Notes: generated from the letters alone by a model not told the origin. Shown: positions 1-13,469, numbered from the stretch's first letter. The stretch: DNA of 64,000 nt from Onchocerca volvulus (GCA_000499405.2 HG738138.1:7252888-7316887); one strand, 5' to 3'. Translations and numbers: made by a program.

Positions 1-2066
1 AGATTCCCATGACGTACCATTTCCACCGGATCCATGAATTTACGAATGAAGCGATCCGTTAGAGCGGCGAAACAACGCAGAGCACACTCTGACACCTGAA
101 CGGAAAATTCTATTTTAATGTTTGAAAAAATAAGGACTTGTTGAACAGTAAGAATTTTCAACCATATCAGCATCATTCGCATAAATATATTGCGATTATA
201 ACTTTATTTGGTCTAAAAACAAGCTGAAATAATGTACGAATTTCTACTAAAGCAAACCTTCGGATCATCATGCTCAAGAAGAGCTCCCAAACTAGCACTA
301 CATTCCGGCATAGTAGAATCATTCGGTTCCATTTTACTACACAATCTCGTGATGACAGACATTGCTGAGTGAACAGTATCCTTTAATATGAATTAATGAA
401 TTACCATTTATTTACCGGCATCATAAAATGCTTCGATTCCACTGAATCTCAGCAACGTTACCGTTGCAGCATTCTTAAGATTCAGTAACATATTGAATAT
501 AAGCAGGTAAGGCCGAACTCTTCTAGACTGAATAATTTTGACAATTATTTATAAAATATGTTAACTGTTTAAAATACCAGAGCTTAGAAAGTCAGAGTTT
601 TGAAGCAAACTGTTAAATTTACTGATAAATTCAATTGTTAATATTGACCACTTATGCTCAATTTTATATTCGAAATTTAGCAACCAAATAGAATTTCTAA
701 TAGCATTACCTTGTGAACATATTGCCCATGTTGACGAACTAAAGCCAGCATACACTGTAAACCTCCAGCATCATATACTGCAGATGTTTCCCTTTGACAA
801 ACATGCTCAAGTAATTTCACACACTGTTCGGCTGAAAAAAAAAAAAAAAAAAGAAGAAATTTTGAGAAAAATCTCAAACATGCAACAATATGTAATATCT
901 ATAAAATTCTGAAACAAAACTGCCTCTAAAGAATGGGAAGAATATGCATCTCTCGTTGTAATTTCTAACAGAAAAATAAATGTATGTTAAACTTTTAATA
1001 GAAATTAAGATTTACTCACCACCTTGATGGGACTAACCTTAACTAGTCCTTGATATTTCTTTCAGTTTTCTAAATATGTGATAGTATAGCGCTAAGTGAA
1101 ATATGTGCCCTGTTACAAAGTCTTTACGGTAAGTTTGGTATTTTAGTTTCATACACAACAGAAATGCATTAATGCTGTTCGTAATTTAATATGTTACCGA
1201 GATCCTTGCTTGTACGATCACTCATTTCTGCAACTGCCAGTCGATTACAGATAGCTTTAACAGCACCATCGACTTGTGTTATTCTCCTGGTGCATTCATT
1301 CGATACATCCAGATAATAAGTTATAGCGCGTGCAGTGACCTAAATTTATATTACTCAGATCTCAAAAATTCACCAAAAAATCTCAGTTAAAGCAATTAAG
1401 AAATATTCGTAAAGAGATCTAGTGGTTACAGAATGATTCTCGCCATCTTTTTCTGAACAGTGTCTCAGCTTTTATGCTTCCCACTGATTTAGTTACCTGG
1501 TTCAAATTTCTGTGTAGTTTTTGCCTAACGAAATTCAGTTACAGTTTTTCAAATTGTAGCTTTGAGTCACTTAAATATTTCTCAATAACTAGTGTATTTG
1601 TGCTGAGAAATGTGTAGAATATTACTTTGCTACGCAAAACAGTTAACTGCATTTCCCGCTTATAATTAAATCTCCTCATCTGTCTGGAAGCATTTCTTTC
1701 CGAAAACTTTCAAACCACAAGTTCAAGAATGATTGTGATAGATACATACTTCCAAAACATTTTCTGTAGCCGTTTCATCAAGAAATATTTTACACAAAGC
1801 AGGAAGGAAAGTTCTTGGTGGACAACTTTCAAAACACTGGTCAATATTGTCACTCATCAGCAATAGCATACAAAGCTGTTCTAGTGCCATTAACTGAAAT
1901 TCAATTTTTCTTTAACTGTTTTTTTACTGCTTCTAAATAACAGAAAATTTTCATTTTATATAATGGAAAATGATATATAGTATACATCAATTACCTGAAT
2001 ATCTCGTTCATCACCAACTCCAGTTTGCAGCCATTCCAGAAGAGTGTCTGGATCCACACCTTCCAT
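1..2066 (-). CDS. HECTD1-like HECT E3 ubiquitin ligase, N-terminal part (truncated by window edge)
   Basis: Seen: seven exons on the minus strand with consistent phases: 2066-1995 (start [14 protein letters not shown]), 1893-1750, 1339-1198, 831-710, 380-258, and 95-1 running off the window. The fragments [58 protein letters not shown] and [17 protein letters not shown] follow the N-terminal armadillo-like region of animal HECTD1 in order. Known: HECTD1 is a very large ligase (human about 2600 residues) whose C-terminal HECT domain transfers ubiquitin to substrates; that part would lie left of position 1. The start codon at 2066 matches the family start. A TACAG acceptor about 35 bp upstream (near 2101) could be a trans-splice site. 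The next gene to the right is divergent and 2.4 kb away. Identity is secure; function in this worm is inferred. Confidence 0.9.
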
Positions 2067-2101
2067 CACACTCGTTCCGTATTCTTTGAACAACACACCC
2101 T

Positions 2102-4444
2102 GTAGCTTAACAATAAGTTATTAACAATGGAAATATAAAGATAAAAGCGGAACAAGATCAACTGAAGTGCATGATGCTAGTATGCCATTGTATCATAAGT
2201 AAATCAGTTCATTACCAAAAGAATCATGAAACATTTCGAAACACGAAATATAGCAGAAGTTCAAAAAAATTTTTAGAGGTAAAATAATATCTAATAAGCA
2301 GGACGACGAAACTCACAGAGATCAATAATTAGACAGCACTAGACAGTATGGAAGAATGATTCATCTAGCTCTTAGTCATTATAACGTCCAATTCAAAAAA
2401 ATATCTAAGAGAAGATCTAACGAAAACAGCTCACGACATTATTTTCAACCTATACCATGTTGTTAAATGCACTTGAATGAAATCAACAAAACTTACAGCA
2501 GCTGAGGAAATGATAAGGAGAATCTAGAATGGAAATATGATGGAAAGAAGTTTCCGCCAGAAGATGAAAATGATTGAAAATTGGAAAATGTTCATCGAGT
2601 GAGAAAAAGTGAAACGTGGCGATTAGTCTAGTCTTAACAAGATGGTTTTCTTTAAGAATCCTTGCAATCTAGCTTCCCTACAGAGCTTGAAATCAACTGC
2701 AGCCAACAAACTTGGCAAAGAAACCAAGATCAAAGATCAAAAGTGACATATTACCTATAGAAAGAAAAATTATAAGTCGAAAGACGAGGAAGGAAAGTTT
2801 TTAAGAGTTTATTATGGGGCTTATCATCGATGCATCTCATGGATTCAAATCAAGAAATCCATCTCGACCAGATATGGTTAAAATTGACGAGATAGTACAG
2901 GACAACATGCCAAAATAAGTAGCTCATTCTATCTCTGTCATCACATTGCTCCGCCGATATAATTGGTAAAAATTCAACATATGGTATACTCTTCCTTCTT
3001 CTGTTTATTAGCTATGAAAAATACGGAAATCACAATATCACCAGATGACCTCTAACCTGCCCGTTATTAAAACCGCAGCATGTAACGAAGGATCGATTTG
3101 CATTTCATCCCTTTTTTTCGCAATCGGATAAACAATTGCACGATGCAGACGGATGTGCATGTATTTACTCGGTACGCAGAGATATTTGCGGCGATTTTAA
3201 AATTAACTGGATGGAAGTAGTTGCAGGTGACTACAGCCAGTATATTTCTGAGCAATGGGTCATTAGGATGATCATGATGAAGTAAAGGATAAGCTGGCTA
3301 TCAGAGAAATCAAAAACAAAACTCAGTCAATAACAACTGTTTATTCATTGCGACTGAGTACCCAGCGCATTCTGGGAGACTTTCATTTTCATATGTCCCA
3401 ATCAAAGTGACATATTATAAACTAAAGCTGCTTAATGGTCCTGGTTCTTTCTCAAATTGAGGTACGGGTAAAGTGTAAATGTTGTTCTGAGAGTGTCGCA
3501 GAGGTTAAATGTACAATATTCTATGGTACCTGTTGAGATAGAAGTGATTAGAGAGATGAGAGTTATTTTGAAAATAAGACTAATATAGTAAGGTATACCT
3601 TAGCAACGGCAGATTTGAAAACAACATTGTTATTAATATCTCAGGCAACGATGTTTGTTAATACTTCTTTAACAAGCATTTCAGAAAACGCTAAAATCCG
3701 TGTATGTGAGATCACATCTGTTTCAGTATTACACCAGATTTGATTACTAACTAGTCTTAAGAACTACAATCATTTACAAAAGTTGTTTAAATAATAATAG
3801 TCATAACTTGAATTGTGAGCTCTGTGCAGCTGCAGTTAGAAGTTTTTAATAATGTAAAATACTTGTGCAGAATATATTCCAGGTTGCACCATGCATATGC
3901 AAATGACATTAATTTAAAAAATCTTTTTTTCATATAATTCATTTGATTTGAACTAGTCTTACTTTCTTTTAAATCGCAGATCCGCTATCTGCTCATCGTT
4001 TCCAATAAATCTTCTCTTAAATATGTGTTACAATGTACTGAAATATGATATATCCTCGTCTTTTCTTAGTTATTGAGCATTTTTAATTGGTTTTACTGTA
4101 TTGCTTCTAAGTTTATACGAAAAACTTTCATAAATATTGCAGATGCCAGATGTATGCATACTGAAATTGACAATCGTTAATTTTCACGATCAGACATTTG
4201 GCGTTTTCTGAAATTTCTAGCCATCTATGAGAGTGCGGAATGATCAAATCTATGATTAAAAAAACTATCACTGGGAACAACTGACATTTTTGGAAGCTTT
4301 TTTGTTTTCGCTTTCGGTGTTTGGATCTTAGCTTATGCTTTCTTTGCAAAGCAGAACAAATTGATCTACAAATTCTATTTGTTTTTGCATCATTTATTTA
4401 TCTGCACCATATTTTAATTCAGGACATTGATAACTGATTGCTTC
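2102..4444. other. Intergenic region between divergent HECTD1 and Rab genes
   Basis: This 2.3 kb stretch should hold the promoters of both divergent genes. I see only short, unconvincing ORFs, for example a 62-codon one at 3067-3255 on the minus strand, and no recognisable exon, RNA gene or repeat. Parts of 2500-2950 have a somewhat more coding-like composition and might be a decayed element, but no frame is open for long. Confidence 0.4.
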
Positions 4445-6108
4445 ATGATGGAAACGGACGATACCTTCGACTTTTTATTTAAAATAGTTCTAATCGGTGA
4501 TATGGGTGTGGGTAAAACATGTGTCGTACAAAGGTATTTTGTAATACTTTCAAACAATGTATGAATAGATTTTGTGATTAGTGACTGGTTTAGAAACTGC
4601 TATAATTTCCACAAGGGAATGTTAAAAGTTAATTTTCGTAGTTTTCACATCTTTCGATACGTCAGTGTTCTAGAATATTATTGGGTTTCCAAATTGCGTA
4701 AGTATCCAAGCATTATCCAAGTAGTGAAGGGAAGAAATAATGTCATACTAGTTTGGAAGGATGCGGAGAAACAAGTCACTGATTACTGTGAAGAAATGCT
4801 GTATGTAAAAAAGTGGGGTTTATAATAAGTTAGATTACGAGATTTTTGTGATAAAATTGAAATTTTAGAATAGTTTCATATTACTAGAGATCTCATTAGT
4901 GTAATCAGTGTCCATTTATTTTTTATTTTATGCAGCATTCCTTATTGCATGCAGCACATTTACTCATGTTGAAATTACAAGAATATTGCTGTTTATGTGC
5001 AGCATCCGAAAGAATGCTTTGTATTGTATGAATGTCTTCTAGTAAACGGCTTCTTTCTCCTTGATTAAATAATATTTAAATGAAATTAATTGAAATTGGA
5101 TGCATTTTTGAACTACTGAAGGTTTAAAAATGGTACATTCATCGAAAGACAAGGAACAACAATTGGTGTTGATTTCTCGATGAAAACACTGATTATCGAA
5201 GGCAAACGTGTGAAATTGCAAATTTGGGATACAGGTGGTCAGGAAAGATTCCGCACAATTACCCAAAGCTATTATAGGTAAGTATGATTGTTGAAATTAT
5301 AAGCGGTGTCACCGCCTTCTGATGAAGGATGGTACGGTATGTTATTTTACATTTCATTATATTATAACTTTCCAATCAAAAAACGGTAAAAGTTTTTCAT
5401 GCTCATAACAGAGTATGGAACACTAAGCAGAGATTAGCATGAAAAAGTGGAAACTAGTTTAAAACAGATTGTTTAAAAAAGTGCAGTATGTTTTGTATCA
5501 ATATTTTTAATGTAAATTAGATGTTATTTGTTTGGATATCATTTATTACAGATCAGCAAATGGTATTCTATTATGTTATGATCTGACATGTCGCCAGTCT
5601 TTTGAGTCACTCCATCGTTGGCTAGATGACGTATCGAAATTTGCTGCACCAAATGTCTGCAAAGTACTTGTTGGTAGGTTTTGTTAACTCATTTAATTCG
5701 ATACGTTACATATTTCTTGAATATTTCGATAATGTTTAGTAAGAATGCAAATTTGAAGAGCTAAATGAACGTAGTAGCAGACATATAAAATTTATTGATA
5801 AATAATATATTCATGCAAAATTATTCCACAACCGATTTTTAGCAACGAAAGCAGATCTTGAAAATGAGCGTCTTGTCGAACGAGATGAGGGTAGCGAATT
5901 AGCAAATACACATGGTATGTGCATGTTCATTGAAACATCATCAAAAAGTAATTTAAATGTGGATAATGCGTTTTTGGAATTAGCATGTCGGTTGAAGAGG
6001 CAATACGAAGCAGGTATACATCTAGATTCTCAACTGGATGCTTTCAAAATTTCGCAAGGCACTACAACGATCAGTTCTAAGTGGGCTTCATGTTGCCATT
6101 ACTTATGA
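4445..6108 (+). CDS. Rab19/Rab43-like small GTPase
   Basis: Four exons: 4445-4533, 5122-5277, 5552-5673 and 5843-6108, giving 210 residues with all phases consistent. Seen: P-loop GDMGVGKT (18-25), switch I with TTIGVDF (42-48), [16 protein letters not shown] (58-73), ITQSYYRSANG (76-86), ETSSKS near the G5 loop, and a C-terminus ending CCHYL. The stretch around [10 protein letters not shown] and [13 protein letters not shown] resembles Rab43/Rab19. Known: Rabs switch between GTP and GDP forms, and geranylgeranyl on C-terminal cysteines anchors them to membranes; Rab43/19 relatives act around the Golgi. Odd: G3 reads DTGGQE instead of DTAGQE (A to G at 68), and G4 reads ATKAD (123-127) instead of GNKxD, a TKxD form normally seen in Rho proteins. 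Both in-frame ATGs at the start are plausible. Confidence 0.88.
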
Positions 6109-7579
6109 TCAACTTTCCAAATATTTTGGTTGGGAAATTCGAACAAAATTGCAATTTTGCAAGTTTTTTTTTTCTTTTAATTTGCAGATCTTTTTTTTTT
6201 TTTTTTTTTTGTTGCCTTTGTTTCTTTACGAATCTTTGTTTGGTTTAATTGTTTTCTGGATTTATGCTCTACTATTTTGCAAACATCTGTCTTTCAAGAG
6301 TTTGTCTAAGTAATGTTTTATATATGGCATTATGAAAAACGGAAAATTTTTTTTTGAACTTTCGACTTTAAAAAACCGGAAAAATTGTGCTCTGTTTGAA
6401 AAACATTAGAAATTGGCGTTCTGATCTCTACCACCTGTCTTCCTATCAAGAGTCTTTTAATTATATCTGGATCTTGCTTAGCTTAATTCACATGTTAACC
6501 AAGTAAGTTTTTGATCCATTTTCTGATTTTTTGACAGTTGGAATTTTTAATGCTTCTTTTAATATTGATATTCTAATATATATTAAAATATTCGTTTTTT
6601 TTTCTTGAAATTGCGAATTGATTTGTCTAAGTGTACCAAATTTTCACACCTTTTCTGTCATTTACAGATAGTGCTGCATGGTCTTTGCAAATTTTCGATG
6701 GCATTTTAAATCACACTTCATAATTTTACGTTATTTAAATTTAGCTCTAGTTTTTTTTTACATTGAGTTGTGGTTATTCCAGATTATTATGATCGATAGA
6801 GTAGTCATTTTCATTCTGAATCGAGATAAGCATTCAAGACAAGAAAAAAATGAATAACAATGAAATTTTATTTGGCAAGTTCTTGATGGAATAGGAAATC
6901 CACTTTGGTATTGATTAATTTTCTTTAATATATAGAATTAGGCACTAGTATCCCATTTCAATGCATTTTTTTTTTTTTTTTTTGATGCATGTGATCTACT
7001 ACAGAAATTTTGTTTCTTTTTTTGCTAATGCTTCAATTTTGTATTGTATAATTTGTATGTATTGAGAAAAAGATCTACCATGGTACTAAAAATAAATTGT
7101 GTACTTGCATGTTCATATTTATATACTCAGTCGACCGGTCCTGTATTCTCCAAAAAATTCACCAGAACCGTTTCATCTGTTATTTATCTTTTAAATACAT
7201 ATCGAATCTTTCATGTTCATAGATTCATTGTTCATGAAATTGGTGTACTGTAGCGCTATAATAGGATGAGCGAGAAGTTCAAGAAAATAATAATGTTTTG
7301 TGATCTTCATTCACTGCATCATTTTAAAGTAGCTGAGAAGGGCGAAGTTGAATTAGGTACATGGAATACGTGTTTTTTTTTTTTTTGGAAGGTGATGCTC
7401 TTAATCTAGTTTTTTTGTGCAAACGGGTTTTCAATTTGATGGAATATTCAGAGTAAATACGATGAATTTGTTACGTATATTTGAAATGAGGATAATGATT
7501 TGTAATGCTTAACTGTGATTTAATAGCAATTTTATTCTGTGTTCTAACTCGCTAAGAATTACTTCACTTAGAATACGCC
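6109..7579. other. Intergenic region, T-rich
   Basis: Nothing recognisable lies between the Rab stop and CTU1. The stretch has several T homopolymers (about 6191-6210, 6968-6983 and 7373-7385) and short random ORFs. It presumably contains the Rab 3' UTR and the CTU1 promoter. Confidence 0.5.
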
Positions 7580-10500
7580 ATGGCACGATGTTGGAAGTGT
7601 GATGCATCTGCTTCCGTGAAGAGGTCAAAGGATGGTAAACCTGCTTGTGTCGTTTGCTTCACTGATGCCTTCGAAGCGGTAAATTAAATATACAAGTTTA
7701 GAGAATTGTATCGTCGTTCATCTTCAATGGTTTGGAACAGAATATCCGTTCATTTCGAAATTCTTCGCATACTGATTGTTTTTCTGTGCATCATTAGAAT
7801 ACAAAGATAATAGGACGAAGTATAATGAAGGGAAAAGGTATGAGAAATAACTTCTCCCTACCTTTATTATGATGTCTGAATTTGTCATGGTTTTTGTGTA
7901 AACAGAGATGGTTGCTCTCTTCATGCGGAGAATGGAGTGTAAATGGCTGTTATTAAAAATATATGGCTGAGGAAAATCAATTGGCAAATCTTCATCATAC
8001 GAGCCCCAAATAGTGGTTAGAAGCTGTAACGGCAGCTAGCTTTCAGCCATATTCTATGCTGCAAGATCGTCAGTAATAAAAATGTTAATTGATTTTGCAG
8101 AACACATGCATTGAATATGTAGAAGATGAGAGAAAAATGATAATGCTGGATGGAAAAATAATGAGCTACTGTCAATGAGGAATTATAATTTTTTCTTGAG
8201 GAAGGTTGTAAGGAGAACTGTACCGTTGATTCAACTAGCAGAATTAACAGTACTCCGGCATGGTCAACTATATTGGCCTTGGTGTATGTAGACACTATTT
8301 AGATTATAAGTTATGGTTTTAGAATTGATACTGGATTTATTTAAAATGATTGTTTTTCTGCTGCAGGAAGTGCATAATGTGATTAAAACTTATGGTTTAT
8401 TCGGCGAAGGGAAGAAAGTTGCTATTGGAGCATCAGGTGGTAAAGATTCTACGGTATTAATTCATGTGTTAAATAAACTAAATCGGAAGCATGATTACGG
8501 GTTGGACATCATCCTACTTTCAATCGATGAGGGAATTACGGTGCTTTTTTGGTTAATATTTTCGGAATTTATGTACAAATGTTTACATCAGAATGTGGTG
8601 CTCTATTTATATAATTTGGCATTTTCAACGAGAAATTTTTAGATCTTTCACAATATTAATCCACTGAATGTTTTTGTAATAGCGAAATAAAAACGAAATA
8701 AGCTGCTCATTATTGTATGTGGGCAACTTTGAAAGCTTGTGAAGCGAACGGTTTTGTTGGTCTTGAAAGTGAAGACGTAAGTAAAATTCCGTCATAGAAA
8801 AAGGTTTGAATTGAGTGGGTGAAGTTTTCAATTTTTGAGCATAGTGAGGTTCAATGATTGATTCTCTGTGCTTTCAGGGTTACCGCGATGATTCGCTAAA
8901 AGCTGTTGAAAGAAACAAAAATGATTATGGATTACCGTTGGTAGTAATGACTTATAAGCAACTGTATGGTTGGACAATGGATGAAATAGTATCGGCGATT
9001 GGTGCTAAAAATAACTGCACTTTTTGTGGTGTTTTTCGGAGACGTGCCTTAGACAGATATATTATTTTTGCAATAATCTATTTCTTTTTTTTCTGGCTTC
9101 CCTCGCTACAATTTATCTTTATATCCATGACGTTAATTTCTCTCATACGAGGTCATCGCTGAAAGTTGAAAGCAGGACTGTATCCATTTTGTGCGATTTC
9201 GTTGCATTAAGATTAGGAATATTCATCCCAAGTATTTCGGTATTTACACTTTGTATTTTAGGGGTGCAATTGAGTGTGGAGCAAATATTGTTGCAACAGG
9301 ACATAATGCTGATGATATGGCAGAGACAGTGTTACTTAACATTTTGCGAGGCGATCTGGCGCGATTACAGCGGTGTACCGATATTGTCACAGGTATGAAT
9401 AGTAATTGTTTAATTTCAATCTTTGATTCTGAAATCAGTAAACTAACATCGTACTGTAACTGGATTAACAAGCATTGGGCATTTCGGAAAGCGATATACA
9501 AAGAGGCTTTTTTTTATCTTAGTCACTTGAGATAGGATGGAACTAACCGCTGTTAGTGCAATCAGTGGGTGCTAAATGGATGGTAGTAAAAGAGTTGCCG
9601 CAATACTAAGTCCATAGATGAATGTGCAGAAGTACCGTTTCATATGCTCATATCTCAATAACGTTATAGTCGTCGCACTAACATTTTAACGTTTCTGATA
9701 ATAGTTATTGATAACTTTCGATGTTGCTCAAGGATTTTTGTAAGCATACTTTCTGAATTAAGTAGTAGTTATCTTTCCAGGATTGGAAGGCTGTTTGCCT
9801 CGAGCGAAACCTTTAAAATACGTCTTCGAAAAAGATATTGTGATGTACGCACACTTCAATAGACTTGACTATTTTTCTACCGAATGTAGATATGCACCTG
9901 ATTCTTTCCGCAATTACGTAAGGTACATATTTAATAAAATCTGATTCACAGTAACATTTTAACCCAACTAATTAGTGATAGCTTGCGCGCAGAATACAAT
10001 TTTTCTTACAGAAAATATGTCAAAAAGTTGGAAAGGCTGCAGCCGAAGGCCATTTTGGATCTAATAAAATCCGGCGAGGCAATTTCTGCTCGAAGTGATG
10101 TTTTTCTCCCTACACTGACCACATGTGAAAGGTAAATTTTATCTCAATGCAGAATTATCGTTGTTGGTATTCATGAATAAACATAAATGAATAAGTTATG
10201 TGAATTTTTTAGGTGTAACTACATGTCGTCGCAGAAGCTTTGTAAAGCATGCCTTTTGCTGCAAGGTCTGTTTACAAACAATCATAGCTTGGGTATAAAA
10301 GAGGTAAATTCTTTTGTTGAAATGTGTCACAGTTGGGTTCATAACATCCTGGTAAAAAAAATTTTGTTGAAATATGAATACTTTTTTCGGTAGTTCTGAG
10401 AAACAAGAATTACCTAGGTCAAAGTTTGTTTCTCAAGTGTCCCAACTCACTCAGATTGTCATGGTATGTTCCTTTTTCAATAATTACCAAATATTTGAAC

Positions 10501-10897
10501 AGAAAGGAGTTGAAATTTTACGACATTATATATATAATGCTTCATGAAATTTATGCTGAAAAACTATTTATGTCTGGGAATATTAGTTTAGCGTTGCATA
10601 AAAACTGTTCTTAAATTTCATCACAGAAGTTCATAAGACCTCCCCTTATATGTATGGTTGTTAATGTCTCTTGAATAAGGAAGTATAGCTAGAAAAATTG
10701 TAGGTAGCTTCAAGACAACTTTCACCACATTAATGATATTCTATTTCAAACTTGACGTATATGTTACATAAGTACCGAACAAAAAATTTCCGAAATTCAT
10801 TGTGATTTTGCAGAAGACGATGAAGAAAAGGACATGCACAGAGAAATATCTAGAAAGGAAATGTGCCTGCGAGACAAAGAATAAATTTTGTTTTTGA
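7580..10897 (+). CDS. CTU1: Cytoplasmic tRNA 2-thiolation protein 1 (CTU1/NCS6/ATPBD3)
   Basis: Eight exons: 7580-7678, 8367-8540, 8878-9056, 9262-9392, 9781-9922, 10012-10131, 10213-10303 and 10814-10897; 339 residues against about 348 in human. Seen: N-terminal CxxC pairs (CWKC, CVVC), the PP-loop ATPase motif SGGKDST (56-62), [13 protein letters not shown] (138-150) with the two catalytic-type cysteines, [11 protein letters not shown] (from 164), and a C-terminal [13 protein letters not shown] zinc motif. Known: with CTU2 it adenylates and thiolates U34 of tRNA Lys, Glu and Gln anticodons, using sulfur relayed by URM1. Odd: after exon 3 (..ALD plus AG) the intron begins ATATAT instead of GT, although the exon boundary and phase fit the family exactly. 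The stop lies 80 bp from the stop of the convergent IFRD gene. Confidence 0.92.
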
Positions 10898-10977
10898 ATT
10901 TGAATTTATCCGGTTCCTAACTTTACTAATAATAAGAAACTGAAATGAAACAATAAGGCACAACTTAAAACTAAAAG

Positions 10978-13469
10978 TCAGTATATGATGCGTTTGTCTC
11001 GTTGCTTTAACCGTTGTAAATCTCTTGTTTTGTTGATTGCATTTTGTATAGCAATCTGCAACAAAATCACCAAAATCACAGGAACAAGACTTGCCAATGT
11101 TATTCAAGCGAACAAATCTAAAGAAATATGGAATTACCCGTTGCGATTTTTCTACTTTTGTTGGAAATATTTCAGTCGTCGGTCCCAAACCAAACTGCTC
11201 TCTTAAAATTGGGTTCATTTTGAGGTGGGAATTTATACTGCCATGTAAAACGCCACATATATATTCGTACAAGAGTTTCTTTCGGCAAGACTTTATGCTC
11301 AGTGTTTCATTGCCAAACCTTACATCAAATACTGGCGCTTCCTGATCCTGAAACAAGTTCAACTATTTTATAAAAAATCAATATTCATGGTCTTTTCAAT
11401 CCACTTTTATTTTCCGAACGGTTGCTGGGATATTATTCATTAATTTAAATCTTATAATTACGACTCAATGAGAAATTCGACAAATATATTTTTGTATTTG
11501 TCGAACTTAAATTTAGTATGCTAAAGATAGGTTGTATTTTACGTCCTCAGAGCAACTTTCAAAATACTATAACAATAAGAAAAACTACCTTTATGAATGC
11601 ATGTATTTGCCTGAATGTGAACTTTTGTATTTTTCTATCTTTTTTGGCTCGAAATTTTAAAGAATCGATTGCCAGATTCGCGAAGATATCCAAAAGGTGC
11701 TGCTGGTTGGGAAATCGATATTTATCACCGAATGTCGCGACAGCAGCTTCATGCAAAACTGCCAAAGCCTTACCCGCACTTAATCTCATTTCCAGCTTTA
11801 ATGAACATGATAAACGTGATAGATACATCTATAGTTGTAATCAGCGCCACTAAAAGTCGGATTTTTCAACGAGACGTGAAAATATATCGGGTATCACGTA
11901 ATTCCGATTACCTGTGTGCCATCGAGAAACGTAGACAATTTGGGTTCATCTGATAATGCAACTCTCAAAGCTTCTTGTCCTCCCTGAAAATCATGGCGAA
12001 AGCATCAACTTTATTTGATGGGACATTATAGATAAGTGGTCTGCGTTAAATTACAAATATAATTTATTGTTTATGATCAAACCGCTAATAATCTAACCAG
12101 TGGAATAATTGGAATAATCCAACTGATTTAAAAAACTCTACTATAAACTTCAAAGAGTACACTTATGAACGTATTCAGCAGTTATATCGGTATAATTCAT
12201 GCTTGCCCAAATAAGGAACGAAATACAGTTCTGACTTCCATCAACGGATAAATTACTGGATAGTTCTCTTTTGCTTTAAATATTTTATTCTTACATGATG
12301 AATGAGCAGAGACCACCCTGATAATGTTGCGCAAAATAGCTTTACAGAAGCAGCACTTGATTTCTCGGCAAACCAAATAGACCGTAATGCAGCAACAGAT
12401 GCAAGAATTGATGCTGGCTGTTCCAAGCATAGGAGCGTACAAAGAGCTACTGAACGTGCACAATGACTACGCAACTGAACATTTCGCGATGGATCTATGA
12501 TTAGTTGGCACAAAAAGCTAATGACCGGTTCCATTTCACTGGCAATCTTTTCTCCTGAAAATTAATAGACAGCTATTAAAAGATTTCAAATCTGCTTGTA
12601 AAAAGAATCATTCGCTAATTGTATAAACTTGGTATGCTCGTTTCTGAAATTCGCTCTTTAGAAAGCCTCTAATGTGATAGAAAACATATTCAGAAGTAAA
12701 TCTCAGAAAACTGACCAAACTGAATGGAGATTAAAATAGAAAGAGAAGCAGCAACTTTTACTTCCTCATCGGTTTTTCGTAACGCTTTATCAATAATATC
12801 TATCAGGGTAGCAATCCACTTTTCGAGGTCCACAGCTATGTATCGTTTAGTCAGTAGAGTTTTCATATTACCCATTGCAGCTAAACGAATGGATACGCTG
12901 AAACAGAAAGCGTTTTCTAGTGATAATGAAAAGGAAAGATTGAAAAAAAAAAATCTTAATTATTTCAATTTAAGCATAAAATGTGTTCGGATTTGAGACA
13001 CTGAAATAAATTTCAGAAAAGAACTATTAATGACACATTTTACTCAGTGTATAAAACTCCTTCACTCCATCGGTTCTCCTTACTTTTTGTTGGTAGTCTT
13101 ATCAAGAAAACTATCCAACTGATCGGAAGGAGTCACTGTATCACTCAGATCCTCTTCATCTGAAATGTTATGTACTGATATATGAGAGATAACTTCAGTA
13201 AAAAAGTTTATATTTCATCTTATTCAGCAAAACAAAGATTTTACATCAACATTGCGCAACAATTCAGCTTAAAACCAAAGATGAAATCTGCACATTTCTT
13301 CTCAATCAGATGCAACGATACGTCAAATTCAAATTTACTTTATTTCATTCAATATGAGTTTCTGCAAACTGCTTGAAATTCTTACCGGTAGTGCTACGCA
13401 GATCACAATCCAGTGTTGAATGTGTAATACAGGATACATCATCACTGTCATCAATGTCCACTTTTACTA
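10978..13469 (-). CDS. IFRD1/IFRD2-like protein (interferon-related developmental regulator), first exon not found
   Basis: Exons found, 5' to 3': 13469-13386, 13159-13084, 12897-12716, 12554-12295, 11983-11912, 11828-11589, 11347-11138 and 11055-10978; about 400 residues. Seen: an acidic start, then SIRLAAMGNMKTLLTKRYIA, an alpha-helical ARM-like body, MRLSAGKALAVLHEAA (compare human MRIAAGESLALLFELA), REQFGLGP close to the C-terminus, and a basic tail ending KQRDKRIIY. These match IFRD1 blocks in order. An 82-bp intron near the 3' end restores the basic tail; ignoring it gives a longer non-homologous end. Known: IFRD proteins are transcriptional co-regulators, and IFRD2 binds translationally idle ribosomes. 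The 5'-most exon begins in phase 1, so at least one more upstream exon with the ATG is missing. Confidence 0.87.

Noticed and set aside
4574..4825. 83-codon plus-strand ORF between Rab exons 1 and 2
   Set aside because: It lies wholly inside the first Rab intron, which has matching splice sites and phase.
8854..9162. Read-through of CTU1 exon 3 as a longer exon
   Set aside because: The added residues are hydrophobic and T-rich intron translation, and the family sequence resumes in phase at 9262.
10850..11362. Single 170-codon minus-strand ORF as the IFRD 3' end
   Set aside because: Only its first part matches IFRD. An 82-bp intron at 11056-11137 gives the conserved basic C-terminus instead.
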